A DNA stretch of 64,000 nucleotides, taken from positions 113,625-177,624 of the forward strand of contig MPDD01000002.1 in assembly GCA_001874265.1 (NCBI GenBank), read 5' to 3'. Of the stretch, positions 43,788-52,651 are shown piece by piece (within the stretch, counting starts at the first letter, position 1; every line of letters begins with the position of its first letter). The stretch comes from Bacteroidetes bacterium MedPE-SWsnd-G1. Its GTDB lineage: Bacteria; Bacteroidota; Bacteroidia; Flavobacteriales; Flavobacteriaceae. The translations under genes were made by a program, and so were the position numbers. The notes beneath the pieces are model-generated. The model searched no databases, was not told the DNA's origin, and worked only from the letters and a program-made list of their open reading frames with translations.

Positions 43788-45092
43788 ATGGGCTGTAATA
43801 GTTGCTCTACTACCAAAGATGGTGTTCCAAAAGGCTGTAAAAGCAATGGAAACTGTGGTACTGGTAGTTGTGATAAATTAACGGTTTTTGATTGGCTGTC
43901 TAATATGACACTTCCAAGCGGTCAGGAACCTTTCAATATAGTGGAAGTTCGTTTTAAAAACGGACGGAAACATTTCTACAAAAACGAAGGATTGCAATTG
44001 TGCATGGGCGAAGTGGTTACTGTTGAAGGATCGCCAGGGCATGATGTTGGAACAGTATCGCTTACAGGTGAATTGGTTCGCATTCAAATGAAGAAAAAGG
44101 GGGTGGCGATTGAAAGCGAAGATGTTAAAAAAATCTATAGAAAATCTTCAGTGCGTGATATTGATATTTGGGAAAAAGCACGCGATAAAGAAATTGAAAC
44201 ACAAAGAAGAGGACGAGAAATTTTAGGTCGTTTAGGCCTAAAAATGAAGTTGTCAGATGTTGAATATCAGGGTGATGGAAATAAAGCAACCTTCTATTAT
44301 ACAGCCGATGAACGTGTAGATTTTAGACAACTTATTCGCGATTTAGCTAGTGCATTTAGCATTAGAGTAGAAATGAAGCAAGTTGGACTGCGACAAGAAG
44401 CTGCTCGTTTAGGAGGTGTCGGTTCTTGTGGAAGAGAGTTATGCTGCTCAACTTGGTTAACTGATTTTAGAAAAGTGAACACGGCTTCGGCACGTTATCA
44501 ACAATTATCTCTAAACCCTCAAAAACTTTCAGGACAATGTGGAAAACTGAAATGCTGCTTAAATTTTGAATTAGATTCTTATTTAGATGCCATTAAAAGT
44601 TTCCCTAAAAAAGAAACCGTTTTAAAAACAGATAGAGGTGACGCTGTTTTTGTGAAAATGGATATTTTTAAAGAAGAGTTCTGGTATACGTATAAAGATG
44701 AGTCTTTTAAATGGTACAAATTAGATCTTGAACAACTAAAAGAAATAGTTGAAGCGAATAAAGGAGGTGAGACTGTATCATCTTTAGAAGATTACGAATT
44801 GGATGCTGTTTCGGAGAAAAAGGTAAGTTTTGAAGATGCAGTAGGTGAGGATAGTCTAACACGATTTGATCAACCAAAACGTAATAAACGAAGAAGAAAT
44901 AAAAGAAAACCAGGCAAAAAACCTCAACATCAAAATAAACAAAAGGGAGGGCAAAAAGAAGGTGGACAAAAAGAGCGTCCTAAAAAACAGCAACCTCAAG
45001 GCAACAATAAGAATCCTAATCAAGGAAATAACCGAAATAAAAGAAGAAAACCAAGACCTAAACCAAACCAAAACAATCAAAAAGATGCGTAA
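43788..45092 (+). CDS. ricT: PSP1/RicT-like protein (YaaT family) with basic C-terminal tail
   Basis: 434 residues. The N-terminus is Cys-rich (GCNSCSTTKDGVPKGCKSN ... CGTGSCDK). The PSP1 core (about 45-300) contains GSCGRELCCSTWL and GQCGKLKCCLNFE, the cysteine motifs by which RicT takes part in an Fe-S complex with RicA and RicF in Bacillus, affecting RNA processing. The last about 75 residues are low-complexity and strongly basic (NKRRRNKRKPGKK, QNKQKGGQKEGG), probably nucleic-acid binding. No ricA or ricF is seen here. The gldH ATG lies within its last codons. Confidence 0.85.
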   Translation: MGCNSCSTTKDGVPKGCKSNGNCGTGSCDKLTVFDWLSNMTLPSGQEPFNIVEVRFKNGRKHFYKNEGLQLCMGEVVTVEGSPGHDVGTVSLTGELVRIQMKKKGVAIESEDVKKIYRKSSVRDIDIWEKARDKEIETQRRGREILGRLGLKMKLSDVEYQGDGNKATFYYTADERVDFRQLIRDLASAFSIRVEMKQVGLRQEAARLGGVGSCGRELCCSTWLTDFRKVNTASARYQQLSLNPQKLSGQCGKLKCCLNFELDSYLDAIKSFPKKETVLKTDRGDAVFVKMDIFKEEFWYTYKDESFKWYKLDLEQLKEIVEANKGGETVSSLEDYELDAVSEKKVSFEDAVGEDSLTRFDQPKRNKRRRNKRKPGKKPQHQNKQKGGQKEGGQKERPKKQQPQGNNKNPNQGNNRNKRRKPRPKPNQNNQKDA

Positions 45093-45570
45093 TATTTTCT
45101 TAATTGTTTTTTTGGGAATTGCAATTATTTCATGCGATTCTAATAGAGTTTTTGATGAATATAAATCATTAGACAATGATATTTGGCTTAAAAAAAAGCC
45201 CGTTTCCTTTAATGTGCAGGTTGATGATACAATTACAACAAACAACTTATTTATCAACCTAAGGAACAACAAAGAATATGAATTCAGCAATCTTTTTATT
45301 ATTGCCCAAATCAATTTTCCTGATGGGTTTAGAGTAATTGATACTCTAGAATATGAAATGACGGATAAAGAAGGAAACTTTCTTGGAACGGGTTATACAG
45401 ATATTAAAGAAAATAAATTATTTTATAAAGAAAATGTCCGCTTTAATCAACAAGGACAATACACAATAAAAGTGGAACAAGCAATGCGTAAAATTGGCAA
45501 TATTCAGGCATTAGATTCGTTAAGAGGTGTTACAGACCTTGGCTTTAGAATAGAAGCAATAAACCATTAA
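45085..45570 (+). CDS. gldH: Gliding motility lipoprotein GldH
   Basis: 161-residue lipoprotein required for gliding in Flavobacterium, where Gld proteins also support type IX secretion. The start at 45085 gives a short lipoprotein signal (FLGIAIISC, Cys17), then VFDEYKSLDNDIW and beta-strand-rich sequence ending GVTDLGFRIEAI, matching GldH in length and pattern. It overlaps ricT by eight bases in another frame. Followed after 14 bases by the class A penicillin-binding protein gene, the usual neighbour in flavobacteria. A longer frame starting at 44866 is only the shadow of ricT. Confidence 0.9.
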   Translation: MRNIFLIVFLGIAIISCDSNRVFDEYKSLDNDIWLKKKPVSFNVQVDDTITTNNLFINLRNNKEYEFSNLFIIAQINFPDGFRVIDTLEYEMTDKEGNFLGTGYTDIKENKLFYKENVRFNQQGQYTIKVEQAMRKIGNIQALDSLRGVTDLGFRIEAINH

Positions 45571-45584
45571 ACTCCCATTTAAAA

Positions 45585-47912
45585 ATGGCAAAGAAAAAAT
45601 CAGCAAAAAAAGCAACGTCTAGAAACTACCTTAAATTGTTTTGGCAACTGTTCATTGCAGGTGTTATTCTAGCAATATTACCTTTTTTATTAGCATCCAT
45701 CGGTGCGCTTGGACATATGCCTTCATTTGAAGAATTAGAAAATCCAGAATCAAATTTAGCCTCTGAAGTAATTTCTATTGACGGAAAGACACTTGGAAAA
45801 TATGCTTATGAAAACAGAACTCCAGTTAAATTTAAAGACTTACCAGACAACCTTGTCAAAGCACTAGTAGCTACAGAGGATGAACGTTTTTTTGAACATT
45901 CAGGAATCGATTTTAAAGCCACTGCACGAGCCATTATAAAATTAGGTCAAGACGGTGGAGGAAGCACTACTACACAACAACTTTCGAAATTATTGTTTCA
46001 TGGTGAAGGATCTAAAAATGTTTTTGGCCGTGTGTTTCAAAAAGTGAAAGAATACGTAATTTCAATTCGGTTAGAACGCCAATATACCAAAGAAGAAATC
46101 TTAACCATGTATTTGAACAAATACGATTTCTTGTATTTAGCTGTTGGAATTCGTTCGGCATCTCGTATTTACTTTGGGAAAGAACCGAAGGACTTAAATG
46201 TTCAGGAATCAGCGGTTTTGGTAGCTATGTTAAAAAATCCAAGGCAATTTAATCCTAGAAGAGAAATTTCGAAAGATAAATCTTTAGCAAGAAGAAATGT
46301 AGTATTCAGTCAAATGGCTAAAAATGGCTTTTTGACAGAAAAAGAGAAAGATTCTCTGCAAGAGTTACCAATTGTTTTAAACTGGTCACCTGAAAGTCAT
46401 GCCGATGGTTTGGCAACACATTTTAGAGAATATTTGAGAAGTTATATGAATGGATGGATTAAAAACAATCCAAAACCAAATGGAGACAAATACAACTTGC
46501 ATAGAGACGGTTTAAAGATTTATGTGACTATAGATTCTCGTATGCAGCAATATGCGGAAGAAGCAGCAACTGAGCATATGCAAAATTTGCAACGCATCTT
46601 TTTTAAAGAGCAAAAGCGTAATAAAACAGCACCTTTCTATGATGTTGAATTAGAAGATCGTGAGCGTATTATGCTACAAGCCATGAAACGTTCTACACGT
46701 TGGAAAAGGATGAAGGCACAAGGAAAAGATGATAAAGAAATTAGACAAACGTTTCGTGAAAAAACCGAAATGCGGGTCTTTTCATACAAAGGAGATATAG
46801 ACACAATTATGACTCCTTATGATTCCATCGTTTATTACAAACATTTTTTACGTGCTGGTTTAATGTCCATAGAACCACAAACGGGTCATGTTAAAGCTTG
46901 GGTAGGAGGCACAAATTATAAGCATTTTAAATTTGACGCCGTAAAACAACAAAAACGCCAGGTGGGATCAACCTTTAAGCCATTTGTATATGCAACGGCA
47001 ATTAATCAATTGAAATGGTCTCCGTGTGATAGTTTTCCGAATACACCATATTCAATTTCAAAAGACAAATACGGAATGCCAGATGACTGGTCTCCAAAAA
47101 ACTCTGGAGCGGATGAAAACCCTGAAGATGCTTATGGCGGAATGCTTACTTTAAAAGATGCTTTGGCAAAATCGGTAAATGTAATTACAGCTAGAACTAT
47201 AGATGCCGTGCATCCAAAGAATGTTGTACGCTTTGCTCATTCATTAGGTATAGATAGTAAAATTCCAGAAGTTCCGGCAATCGCATTAGGTTCTGTAGAT
47301 TTAAGTTTATATGAAATGGTTGGAGCTTACTCTACCTTTGCAAATAAAGGGTTAAGAGTTGGGCAAATGATGGTATTAAGGATTGAAGACAAAAACGGTA
47401 CAATCCTAGAACAATTCACTCCAGAGACCAAAGAGGTTTTGAGTGAGGAATCTTCTTTTGTAATTCTGAATTTATTAGAAGGAGTTACTACGGCCGGTTC
47501 AGGTGTCCGTTTAAGAGGAAATTGGGGCAGTTATCCAGATAACATTGCTACCGGATATCCTTATGAATTTACCAACCCTATTGCCGGTAAAACAGGAACT
47601 ACTCAAAACCAGTCTGATGGTTGGTTTATGGGAATAGTTCCAAATTTAGCCACTGGTGTTTGGGTCGGTGGTGAAGACCGTGCTACGCATTTCGAATTTA
47701 TTACACAAGGACAAGGAGCATCTATGGCGCTGCCAATATGGGCTTTGTACTATAAGAAATTATATGCAGATGAATCTTTAAATATAAGTCAAGAAGAATT
47801 TGAAAAACCAGAGGACATTTCAATTAGAATCAACTGCTCTGATGAACCTGAAGAAGGTGAAGATCCTCTAGAAGAAAAGAAAAAAGAGGTTGAAGAAGAA
47901 ATAGAATTTTAA
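45585..47912 (+). CDS. Class A penicillin-binding protein 1A (transglycosylase/transpeptidase)
   Basis: Bifunctional peptidoglycan synthase, 775 residues. One membrane helix (about 20-40) is followed by the GT51 glycosyltransferase with catalytic Glu98 in [12 protein letters not shown] and [13 protein letters not shown]. The transpeptidase domain has the active Ser near 462 in GSTFKPF, SVN of LAKSVNVIT and KTG near 668 in [15 protein letters not shown]. The chain ends in an acidic tail ([20 protein letters not shown]), perhaps an interaction patch. It polymerises lipid II and cross-links strands on the periplasmic side. Part of the ricT-gldH-pbp run. Confidence 0.95.
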   Translation: MAKKKSAKKATSRNYLKLFWQLFIAGVILAILPFLLASIGALGHMPSFEELENPESNLASEVISIDGKTLGKYAYENRTPVKFKDLPDNLVKALVATEDERFFEHSGIDFKATARAIIKLGQDGGGSTTTQQLSKLLFHGEGSKNVFGRVFQKVKEYVISIRLERQYTKEEILTMYLNKYDFLYLAVGIRSASRIYFGKEPKDLNVQESAVLVAMLKNPRQFNPRREISKDKSLARRNVVFSQMAKNGFLTEKEKDSLQELPIVLNWSPESHADGLATHFREYLRSYMNGWIKNNPKPNGDKYNLHRDGLKIYVTIDSRMQQYAEEAATEHMQNLQRIFFKEQKRNKTAPFYDVELEDRERIMLQAMKRSTRWKRMKAQGKDDKEIRQTFREKTEMRVFSYKGDIDTIMTPYDSIVYYKHFLRAGLMSIEPQTGHVKAWVGGTNYKHFKFDAVKQQKRQVGSTFKPFVYATAINQLKWSPCDSFPNTPYSISKDKYGMPDDWSPKNSGADENPEDAYGGMLTLKDALAKSVNVITARTIDAVHPKNVVRFAHSLGIDSKIPEVPAIALGSVDLSLYEMVGAYSTFANKGLRVGQMMVLRIEDKNGTILEQFTPETKEVLSEESSFVILNLLEGVTTAGSGVRLRGNWGSYPDNIATGYPYEFTNPIAGKTGTTQNQSDGWFMGIVPNLATGVWVGGEDRATHFEFITQGQGASMALPIWALYYKKLYADESLNISQEEFEKPEDISIRINCSDEPEEGEDPLEEKKKEVEEEIEF

Positions 47913-47923
47913 AACTTATTGCC

Positions 47924-48625
47924 ATGATAAACAAAGTAGTCTCTAATGCTGAAGAAGCCCTGAAAGGAGTTACATCAGGAATGGAATTTATGCTGGGTGG
48001 ATTTGGCCTTTGTGGAATTCCAGAGAATAGTATTTCTGAATTAGTAAAACTCGGAGTATCTGATTTGACATGTATATCAAATAATGCTGGTGTAGATGAT
48101 TTTGGATTGGGGTTACTATTACAGAAACGTCAAATCAAAAAAATGATTTCTTCCTATGTAGGAGAAAATGATGAATTCGAACGCCAAATGTTAAGTGGAG
48201 AATTAGAAGTTGATTTAATTCCACAAGGTACATTAGCCGAAAGATGCAGAGCTACAGGGGCTGGGATTCCGGCATTTTTTACACCTGCTGGCTATGGAAC
48301 TGAAGTAGCAGAAGGAAAAGAAACGAGAGAATTCAATGGGAAAATGTATGTTTTGGAACATGCATTTAATCCACAATTTGCCTTTGTAAAAGCATGGAAA
48401 GGAGATACTGCAGGTAATTTAATCTTTAAAGGTACCGCGAGAAACTTTAACCCAATGATGGCAATGGCAGGTAAAATAACAGTGGCCGAAGTAGAAGAAT
48501 TGGTTGAGGTTGGTGAATTAGACCCAAATCAAATTCATACACCAGGAATATTTGTTCAACGTATTTTTCAAGGAACAAATTATGAAAAGCGAATTGAACA
48601 GCGAACAGTAACTCCTAAATCTTAA
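47924..48625 (+). CDS. scoA: 3-oxoacid CoA-transferase subunit A
   Basis: Alpha subunit of succinyl-CoA:3-ketoacid CoA transferase, which activates acetoacetate with CoA from succinyl-CoA. The 233 residues have [13 protein letters not shown] near 23-35, the LISNN-type [15 protein letters not shown] and ending [10 protein letters not shown]. It is followed four bases later by subunit B, as always for this enzyme. Placement after a cell-wall gene is a shared run, not a pathway. Confidence 0.92.
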   Translation: MINKVVSNAEEALKGVTSGMEFMLGGFGLCGIPENSISELVKLGVSDLTCISNNAGVDDFGLGLLLQKRQIKKMISSYVGENDEFERQMLSGELEVDLIPQGTLAERCRATGAGIPAFFTPAGYGTEVAEGKETREFNGKMYVLEHAFNPQFAFVKAWKGDTAGNLIFKGTARNFNPMMAMAGKITVAEVEELVEVGELDPNQIHTPGIFVQRIFQGTNYEKRIEQRTVTPKS

Positions 48626-48629
48626 TATT

Positions 48630-49286
48630 ATGGCGTTATCTAAACAAGAAATAGCACAAAGAATTGCGCAAGAATTACAAGATAAATGGTATGTAAATTT
48701 GGGTATTGGAATTCCAACCCTGGTTGCAAATTATATTCCGAAAGGAATTGAAGTTGAGTTTCAGTCTGAAAACGGATTGCTTGGAATGGGACCGTTTCCT
48801 ATTGAGGGAACCGAAGATGCAGATATGATAAATGCAGGAAAACAAACCGTAACCGTTTTAAATGGCGGTTCGTTATTTGACTCTGCAACTAGTTTTGCTA
48901 TGATTCGTGGACAACACGTGCAATTAACAGTTTTAGGAGCAATGGAAGTTGCTCAAAATGGAGATATAGCCAATTGGAAAATTCCAGGCCGCATGGTTAA
49001 AGGGATGGGAGGTGCTATGGATTTAGTAGCTTCTGCAGAGAATATTATTGTTGCTATGATGCATACCAATAAAAGAGGAGAATCTAAATTACTTGAACAA
49101 TGTTCACTACCTCTAACGGGTGTGGGTTGCGTTAAGAAAATAGTGACCAATTTAGCGGTTTTAGAAATAAAAGAAAATGCATTTCACTTAATCGAAAGAG
49201 CTCCTGGAGTATCGGTAGAGGAAATTAAAACTGCAACGGCAGGAAAATTAATTGTTGAAGGAGTTATTCCTGAAATGAAATTATAA
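48630..49286 (+). CDS. scoB: 3-oxoacid CoA-transferase subunit B
   Basis: Beta subunit (218 residues) carrying the catalytic Glu in FQSENGLLGMGP, which forms the glutamyl-CoA intermediate. Further motifs are YVNLGIGIPTLVANYIP, MIRGQHVQLTVLGAMEVAQNGDIANW and KGMGGAMDLV, all typical. Closely coupled to scoA and nine bases before the exonuclease gene. Confidence 0.94.
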   Translation: MALSKQEIAQRIAQELQDKWYVNLGIGIPTLVANYIPKGIEVEFQSENGLLGMGPFPIEGTEDADMINAGKQTVTVLNGGSLFDSATSFAMIRGQHVQLTVLGAMEVAQNGDIANWKIPGRMVKGMGGAMDLVASAENIIVAMMHTNKRGESKLLEQCSLPLTGVGCVKKIVTNLAVLEIKENAFHLIERAPGVSVEEIKTATAGKLIVEGVIPEMKL

Positions 49287-49294
49287 GTATAAAA

Positions 49295-50053
49295 ATGAAG
49301 ATAATCTCTTATAATGTAAATGGCATAAGAGCAGCCCTTAAAAAAGGGTTTATAGATTGGTTAAAGGCCGCAGATCCGGACGTTGTGTGTATTCAAGAAA
49401 CAAAAGCACACAAAGAGCAATTGGATTTAAACGTGTTTGAAGATGTAGGGTACAAATACCATTATTGGTTTTCTGCACAAAAAAAAGGATATAGCAGTGT
49501 TGCTGTTTTATGCAAGTCTGAACCCAATCATGTGGAATATGGTACAGGAATAGAAACAATGGATTTTGAAGGTAGAAACCTTCGCGTTGATTTTGACAAT
49601 GTATCCATAATGAGTTTGTATTTACCTTCAGGAACAAATGATGCTCGACTTAATTTTAAGTTGAACTATATGGCAGAATTTCAAGAATATGTAAATGAGT
49701 TAAAGAAAGAGATTCCGAACCTAATTATTTGTGGTGATTATAATATTTGTCATGAAGCAATAGACATTCACAATCCGAAAATGAAAGGCGTTTCTGGATT
49801 TCTACCTATTGAACGAGAATGGATTGGAAACTTTATAAACAGTGGTTTTATAGATAGTTTTAGACATCTAAACAAAGAACCAGATCATTATTCTTGGTGG
49901 AGCTACAGAGCGAATGCTCGTAATAATAACAAAGGTTGGCGTATAGACTATTGCATGGTTAGCGAGCCTTTAAAAAATCAAATTAAAAGAGCCTTTATTT
50001 TACCTGAAGCAAAGCATTCCGACCATTGCCCAATTGGAGTAGAAATAGATTAA
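49295..50053 (+). CDS. xth: Exodeoxyribonuclease III (AP endonuclease family)
   Basis: 252-residue Mg-dependent enzyme of base excision repair, nicking at abasic sites and trimming 3' ends. Motifs: YNVNGIRAALKKGFIDWL, the metal-binding Glu in VVCIQETKAH, SLYLPSGT, the catalytic GDYNICHEAIDIHNP, GWRIDYCMVSEP and the terminal KHSDHCPIG with the active-site Asp-His pair. It ends one base before the next ATG, so it is cotranscribed with the cell-wall hydrolase. Confidence 0.93.
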   Translation: MKIISYNVNGIRAALKKGFIDWLKAADPDVVCIQETKAHKEQLDLNVFEDVGYKYHYWFSAQKKGYSSVAVLCKSEPNHVEYGTGIETMDFEGRNLRVDFDNVSIMSLYLPSGTNDARLNFKLNYMAEFQEYVNELKKEIPNLIICGDYNICHEAIDIHNPKMKGVSGFLPIEREWIGNFINSGFIDSFRHLNKEPDHYSWWSYRANARNNNKGWRIDYCMVSEPLKNQIKRAFILPEAKHSDHCPIGVEID

Positions 50054-50054
50054 T

Positions 50055-51638
50055 ATGAAGTTGAGAATAGCCCTAATAGGATGTGTTCTTCTTTTTTCGA
50101 GTGAAATTATTGCTCAAAAAGAAGCAGATAAAACAATTACTGATTCACTGAAAACTCGTTTTAGCGAATTAAAGGAAAATACAGTAAACGATACCATAAA
50201 AAATTTACAAGAAGCAAATCTTGCAATAAATGATACCGTTCTTCCAGAAACAAATCAGTTAAAAAATCATAAAGAGATTACGTTAATTGATAGTTTATGG
50301 TTACAAGAAATGTACAGCTCTCCTTTGTATGATACAATTCAATATGTACTTACAGAAGAATTGTTAGAAGATGTGGTTTTACCAGAATTACCAACTGAAC
50401 TTTTAAAAGAACGTTTAGCGCATTTAGATAGTAACACCCCTTTTAATGTAGAGTACAACGCTAGTTTAGAACGCATAATTAAAAGTTATTTAAAAAACCG
50501 AAGACAAACATTTGCCAAGTTAATGGCGCGCGCACAATACTATTTCCCTTTGTTTGAAGCGGAGCTGGATAGATATGACATTCCGATGGAAATGAAATAT
50601 TTAGCCATTGTAGAATCCGCCTTAAAACCAAGAGCAAAATCTAGAGTAGGCGCAACTGGGTTATGGCAGTTTATGTATCAAACCGGGAAACAATTTAAAC
50701 TAGACGTTAGTTCTTATGTAGATGATCGTCAAGACCCATTAAAGGCGACTAAAGCTGCTTGTGAATATTTAGCGGCATTGTACAAAATGTTTGGCGATTG
50801 GGATTTAGCGCTAGCTGCATACAATTCTGGTCCAGGAAACGTAAACAAGGCCATAAGACGTTCGGGTGGTAGCAAGAATTATTGGAACATGCGAAATTAT
50901 TTACCTCGAGAAACGGCCGGATATGTACCTGCTTTTTATGCAACACTTTATATTTTTGAATATGCCGAAGAACATGGTTTAAAACCTGAAAAAGAGGTGA
51001 TCAATTTATTTGAAACTGATACAATTCATCTAAAACAGCAGGTAACATTTGAGCAATTAAACAAATATTTAGATGTTGATATTGAGATGTTGCAATTCTT
51101 AAATCCTCAGTACAAGTTAGATATTATACCTCATGTAAAAGGTCGTGATTATTATGTGAGACTTCCATTGTACAACATCGGTCAATTTGCAAGCAATGAA
51201 AAAGAGTTATACGCATTTGTTGATGAAGAAGAGAAAAAGCGTGAACAGACACTTCCACAATACATAGAGCAAAACGATCGTATTAGATACCGAGTTGTAA
51301 GCGGAGATTATTTAGGAAAAATTGCAAATAGATACGGAGTAAGTGTCAGTTCAATAAAACGCTGGAATGGGTTAAGAAGTAATCGTTTAAAAGTTGGGCA
51401 ACGTCTAACAATTTATCCAAGAAAGTCTGGAGAAATGGCTAGTACCTCAACAACCAAAAAATCTTCGACAACTTCAAAACCTAAAGGTTCATTTAAAACG
51501 TATACCGTTCAAAAAGGAGATTCTCTTTGGTTAATTTCGCAAAAATATTCTAATGTTTCAGTTCAAAATTTGAAAGAATGGAATGATATTTGGTCGGCTA
51601 AGTCATTGAAACCTGGAATGAAACTAAAAATCTATTAA
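50055..51638 (+). CDS. Membrane-bound lytic transglycosylase (MltD-like) with two LysM domains
   Basis: 527 residues, exported (signal about 1-20, ending IIAQ), cleaving peptidoglycan glycan strands. After about 110 residues of low-complexity linker comes the GH23 lytic transglycosylase domain with the catalytic Glu in LAIVESALKPRAKSRVGATGLWQFM and LAAYNSGPGNVNKAI. Two LysM modules follow: RYRVVSGDYLGKIANRYGVS near 415-460 and FKTYTVQKGDSLWLISQKYS near 481-525. Together with the PBP upstream it fits a cell-wall remodelling function. Confidence 0.92.
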   Translation: MKLRIALIGCVLLFSSEIIAQKEADKTITDSLKTRFSELKENTVNDTIKNLQEANLAINDTVLPETNQLKNHKEITLIDSLWLQEMYSSPLYDTIQYVLTEELLEDVVLPELPTELLKERLAHLDSNTPFNVEYNASLERIIKSYLKNRRQTFAKLMARAQYYFPLFEAELDRYDIPMEMKYLAIVESALKPRAKSRVGATGLWQFMYQTGKQFKLDVSSYVDDRQDPLKATKAACEYLAALYKMFGDWDLALAAYNSGPGNVNKAIRRSGGSKNYWNMRNYLPRETAGYVPAFYATLYIFEYAEEHGLKPEKEVINLFETDTIHLKQQVTFEQLNKYLDVDIEMLQFLNPQYKLDIIPHVKGRDYYVRLPLYNIGQFASNEKELYAFVDEEEKKREQTLPQYIEQNDRIRYRVVSGDYLGKIANRYGVSVSSIKRWNGLRSNRLKVGQRLTIYPRKSGEMASTSTTKKSSTTSKPKGSFKTYTVQKGDSLWLISQKYSNVSVQNLKEWNDIWSAKSLKPGMKLKIY

Positions 51639-51648
51639 TTCAACTTTT

Positions 51649-52626
51649 ATGAAAATTCGTGTCCTTTCTACATTAATAATATGTGCCGTATTATTTTCTT
51701 GTAATAATAAAAACCCAGAACTAATGCTGGTGGATTCCAACGGAAGAATGAACCAATTATTAGTTGTAATGGACAATGAATTTTGGGACAATGCAGAGGG
51801 AACCGCATTACAAGATGCACTAAGAGAAGATGTCTATGGACTTCCACAAAAAGAACCACAATTTAATATTACACATGTAGAAGTAAATGGTTTTGGCCAC
51901 TTATTTAAACGATCTAAAAGTATTTTAATCGTTGGTTTAGGAGCTACTTCTGAGTTTACCATTCAAAGAGATGTCTATGCCAAACCACAAACAATTGTGA
52001 AATTAATAGAGCCAGATAAGGAATCATTGCTCAAAACTATTGAAGAAAAGAAAGCGCATATTGTTCAAATATTTAAGAATGAAGATTTAAAAGCCGTTCA
52101 ATATAGATTGCGAAAAAATCAGTTCGATATTAGTAAATTAAATACTTTACAAAACTTAGGAGTTAGTATGCAAATTCCTGGAGCCTATAAATTGGTAGAT
52201 GACACAGGTGATTTTTTATGGCTTAGACAGCATGTGCGTGATGGACAAAACACAAATTTGTTAGTCTATGAAATGCCTATTACATCTCAAGAAGATGAAG
52301 ATGGCTTAAACATTTTAACAACAAGAGACTTTATTGGTGAAAAGTATATCCCTGGTGAAAAGGAAGGAATGTATATGATTACGGAAGCAGCATACCCACC
52401 CCAAGTGTTATCCACTAAAATTGATGAAAAGAAAGCGTATCAAACTAGAGGAAAATGGGAAGTGAAAAATGCATTTATGGCAGGCCCTTTTTTAAGCTAT
52501 ACTATTGTAGACAAACCTAACAATAGATTAGTAGTAATAGAAGGATTTACCTATGCTCCGGCAACCAACAAAAGAGATTATATGTTCGAGATTGAAGCGG
52601 TTTTAAAAACTGTAAAACTGAACTAA
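51649..52626 (+). CDS. DUF4837 family lipoprotein
   Basis: 325 residues, signal and lipobox CAVLFSC (Cys18), then NNKNPELMLVDSNGRMNQLLVVMDNEFWDN, which is the opening of DUF4837 proteins found in Bacteroidota. Later blocks are LREDVYGLPQKEPQFNITHV and FLWLRQHVRDGQNTNLLVYE. Function is not known. Last gene of the long same-strand run from ricT, eleven bases after the transglycosylase, convergent with glnS; no terminator is visible between them. Confidence 0.85.
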   Translation: MKIRVLSTLIICAVLFSCNNKNPELMLVDSNGRMNQLLVVMDNEFWDNAEGTALQDALREDVYGLPQKEPQFNITHVEVNGFGHLFKRSKSILIVGLGATSEFTIQRDVYAKPQTIVKLIEPDKESLLKTIEEKKAHIVQIFKNEDLKAVQYRLRKNQFDISKLNTLQNLGVSMQIPGAYKLVDDTGDFLWLRQHVRDGQNTNLLVYEMPITSQEDEDGLNILTTRDFIGEKYIPGEKEGMYMITEAAYPPQVLSTKIDEKKAYQTRGKWEVKNAFMAGPFLSYTIVDKPNNRLVVIEGFTYAPATNKRDYMFEIEAVLKTVKLN

Positions 52627-52651
52627 AATCGAGTATTAAATAAAGTGTCTA

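Noticed and set aside
44866..45084. N-terminal extension of GldH by 73 residues
   Set aside because: It is the shadow of the Lys/Arg/Asn-rich end of ricT in another frame; the ATG at 45085 gives a proper lipoprotein signal.
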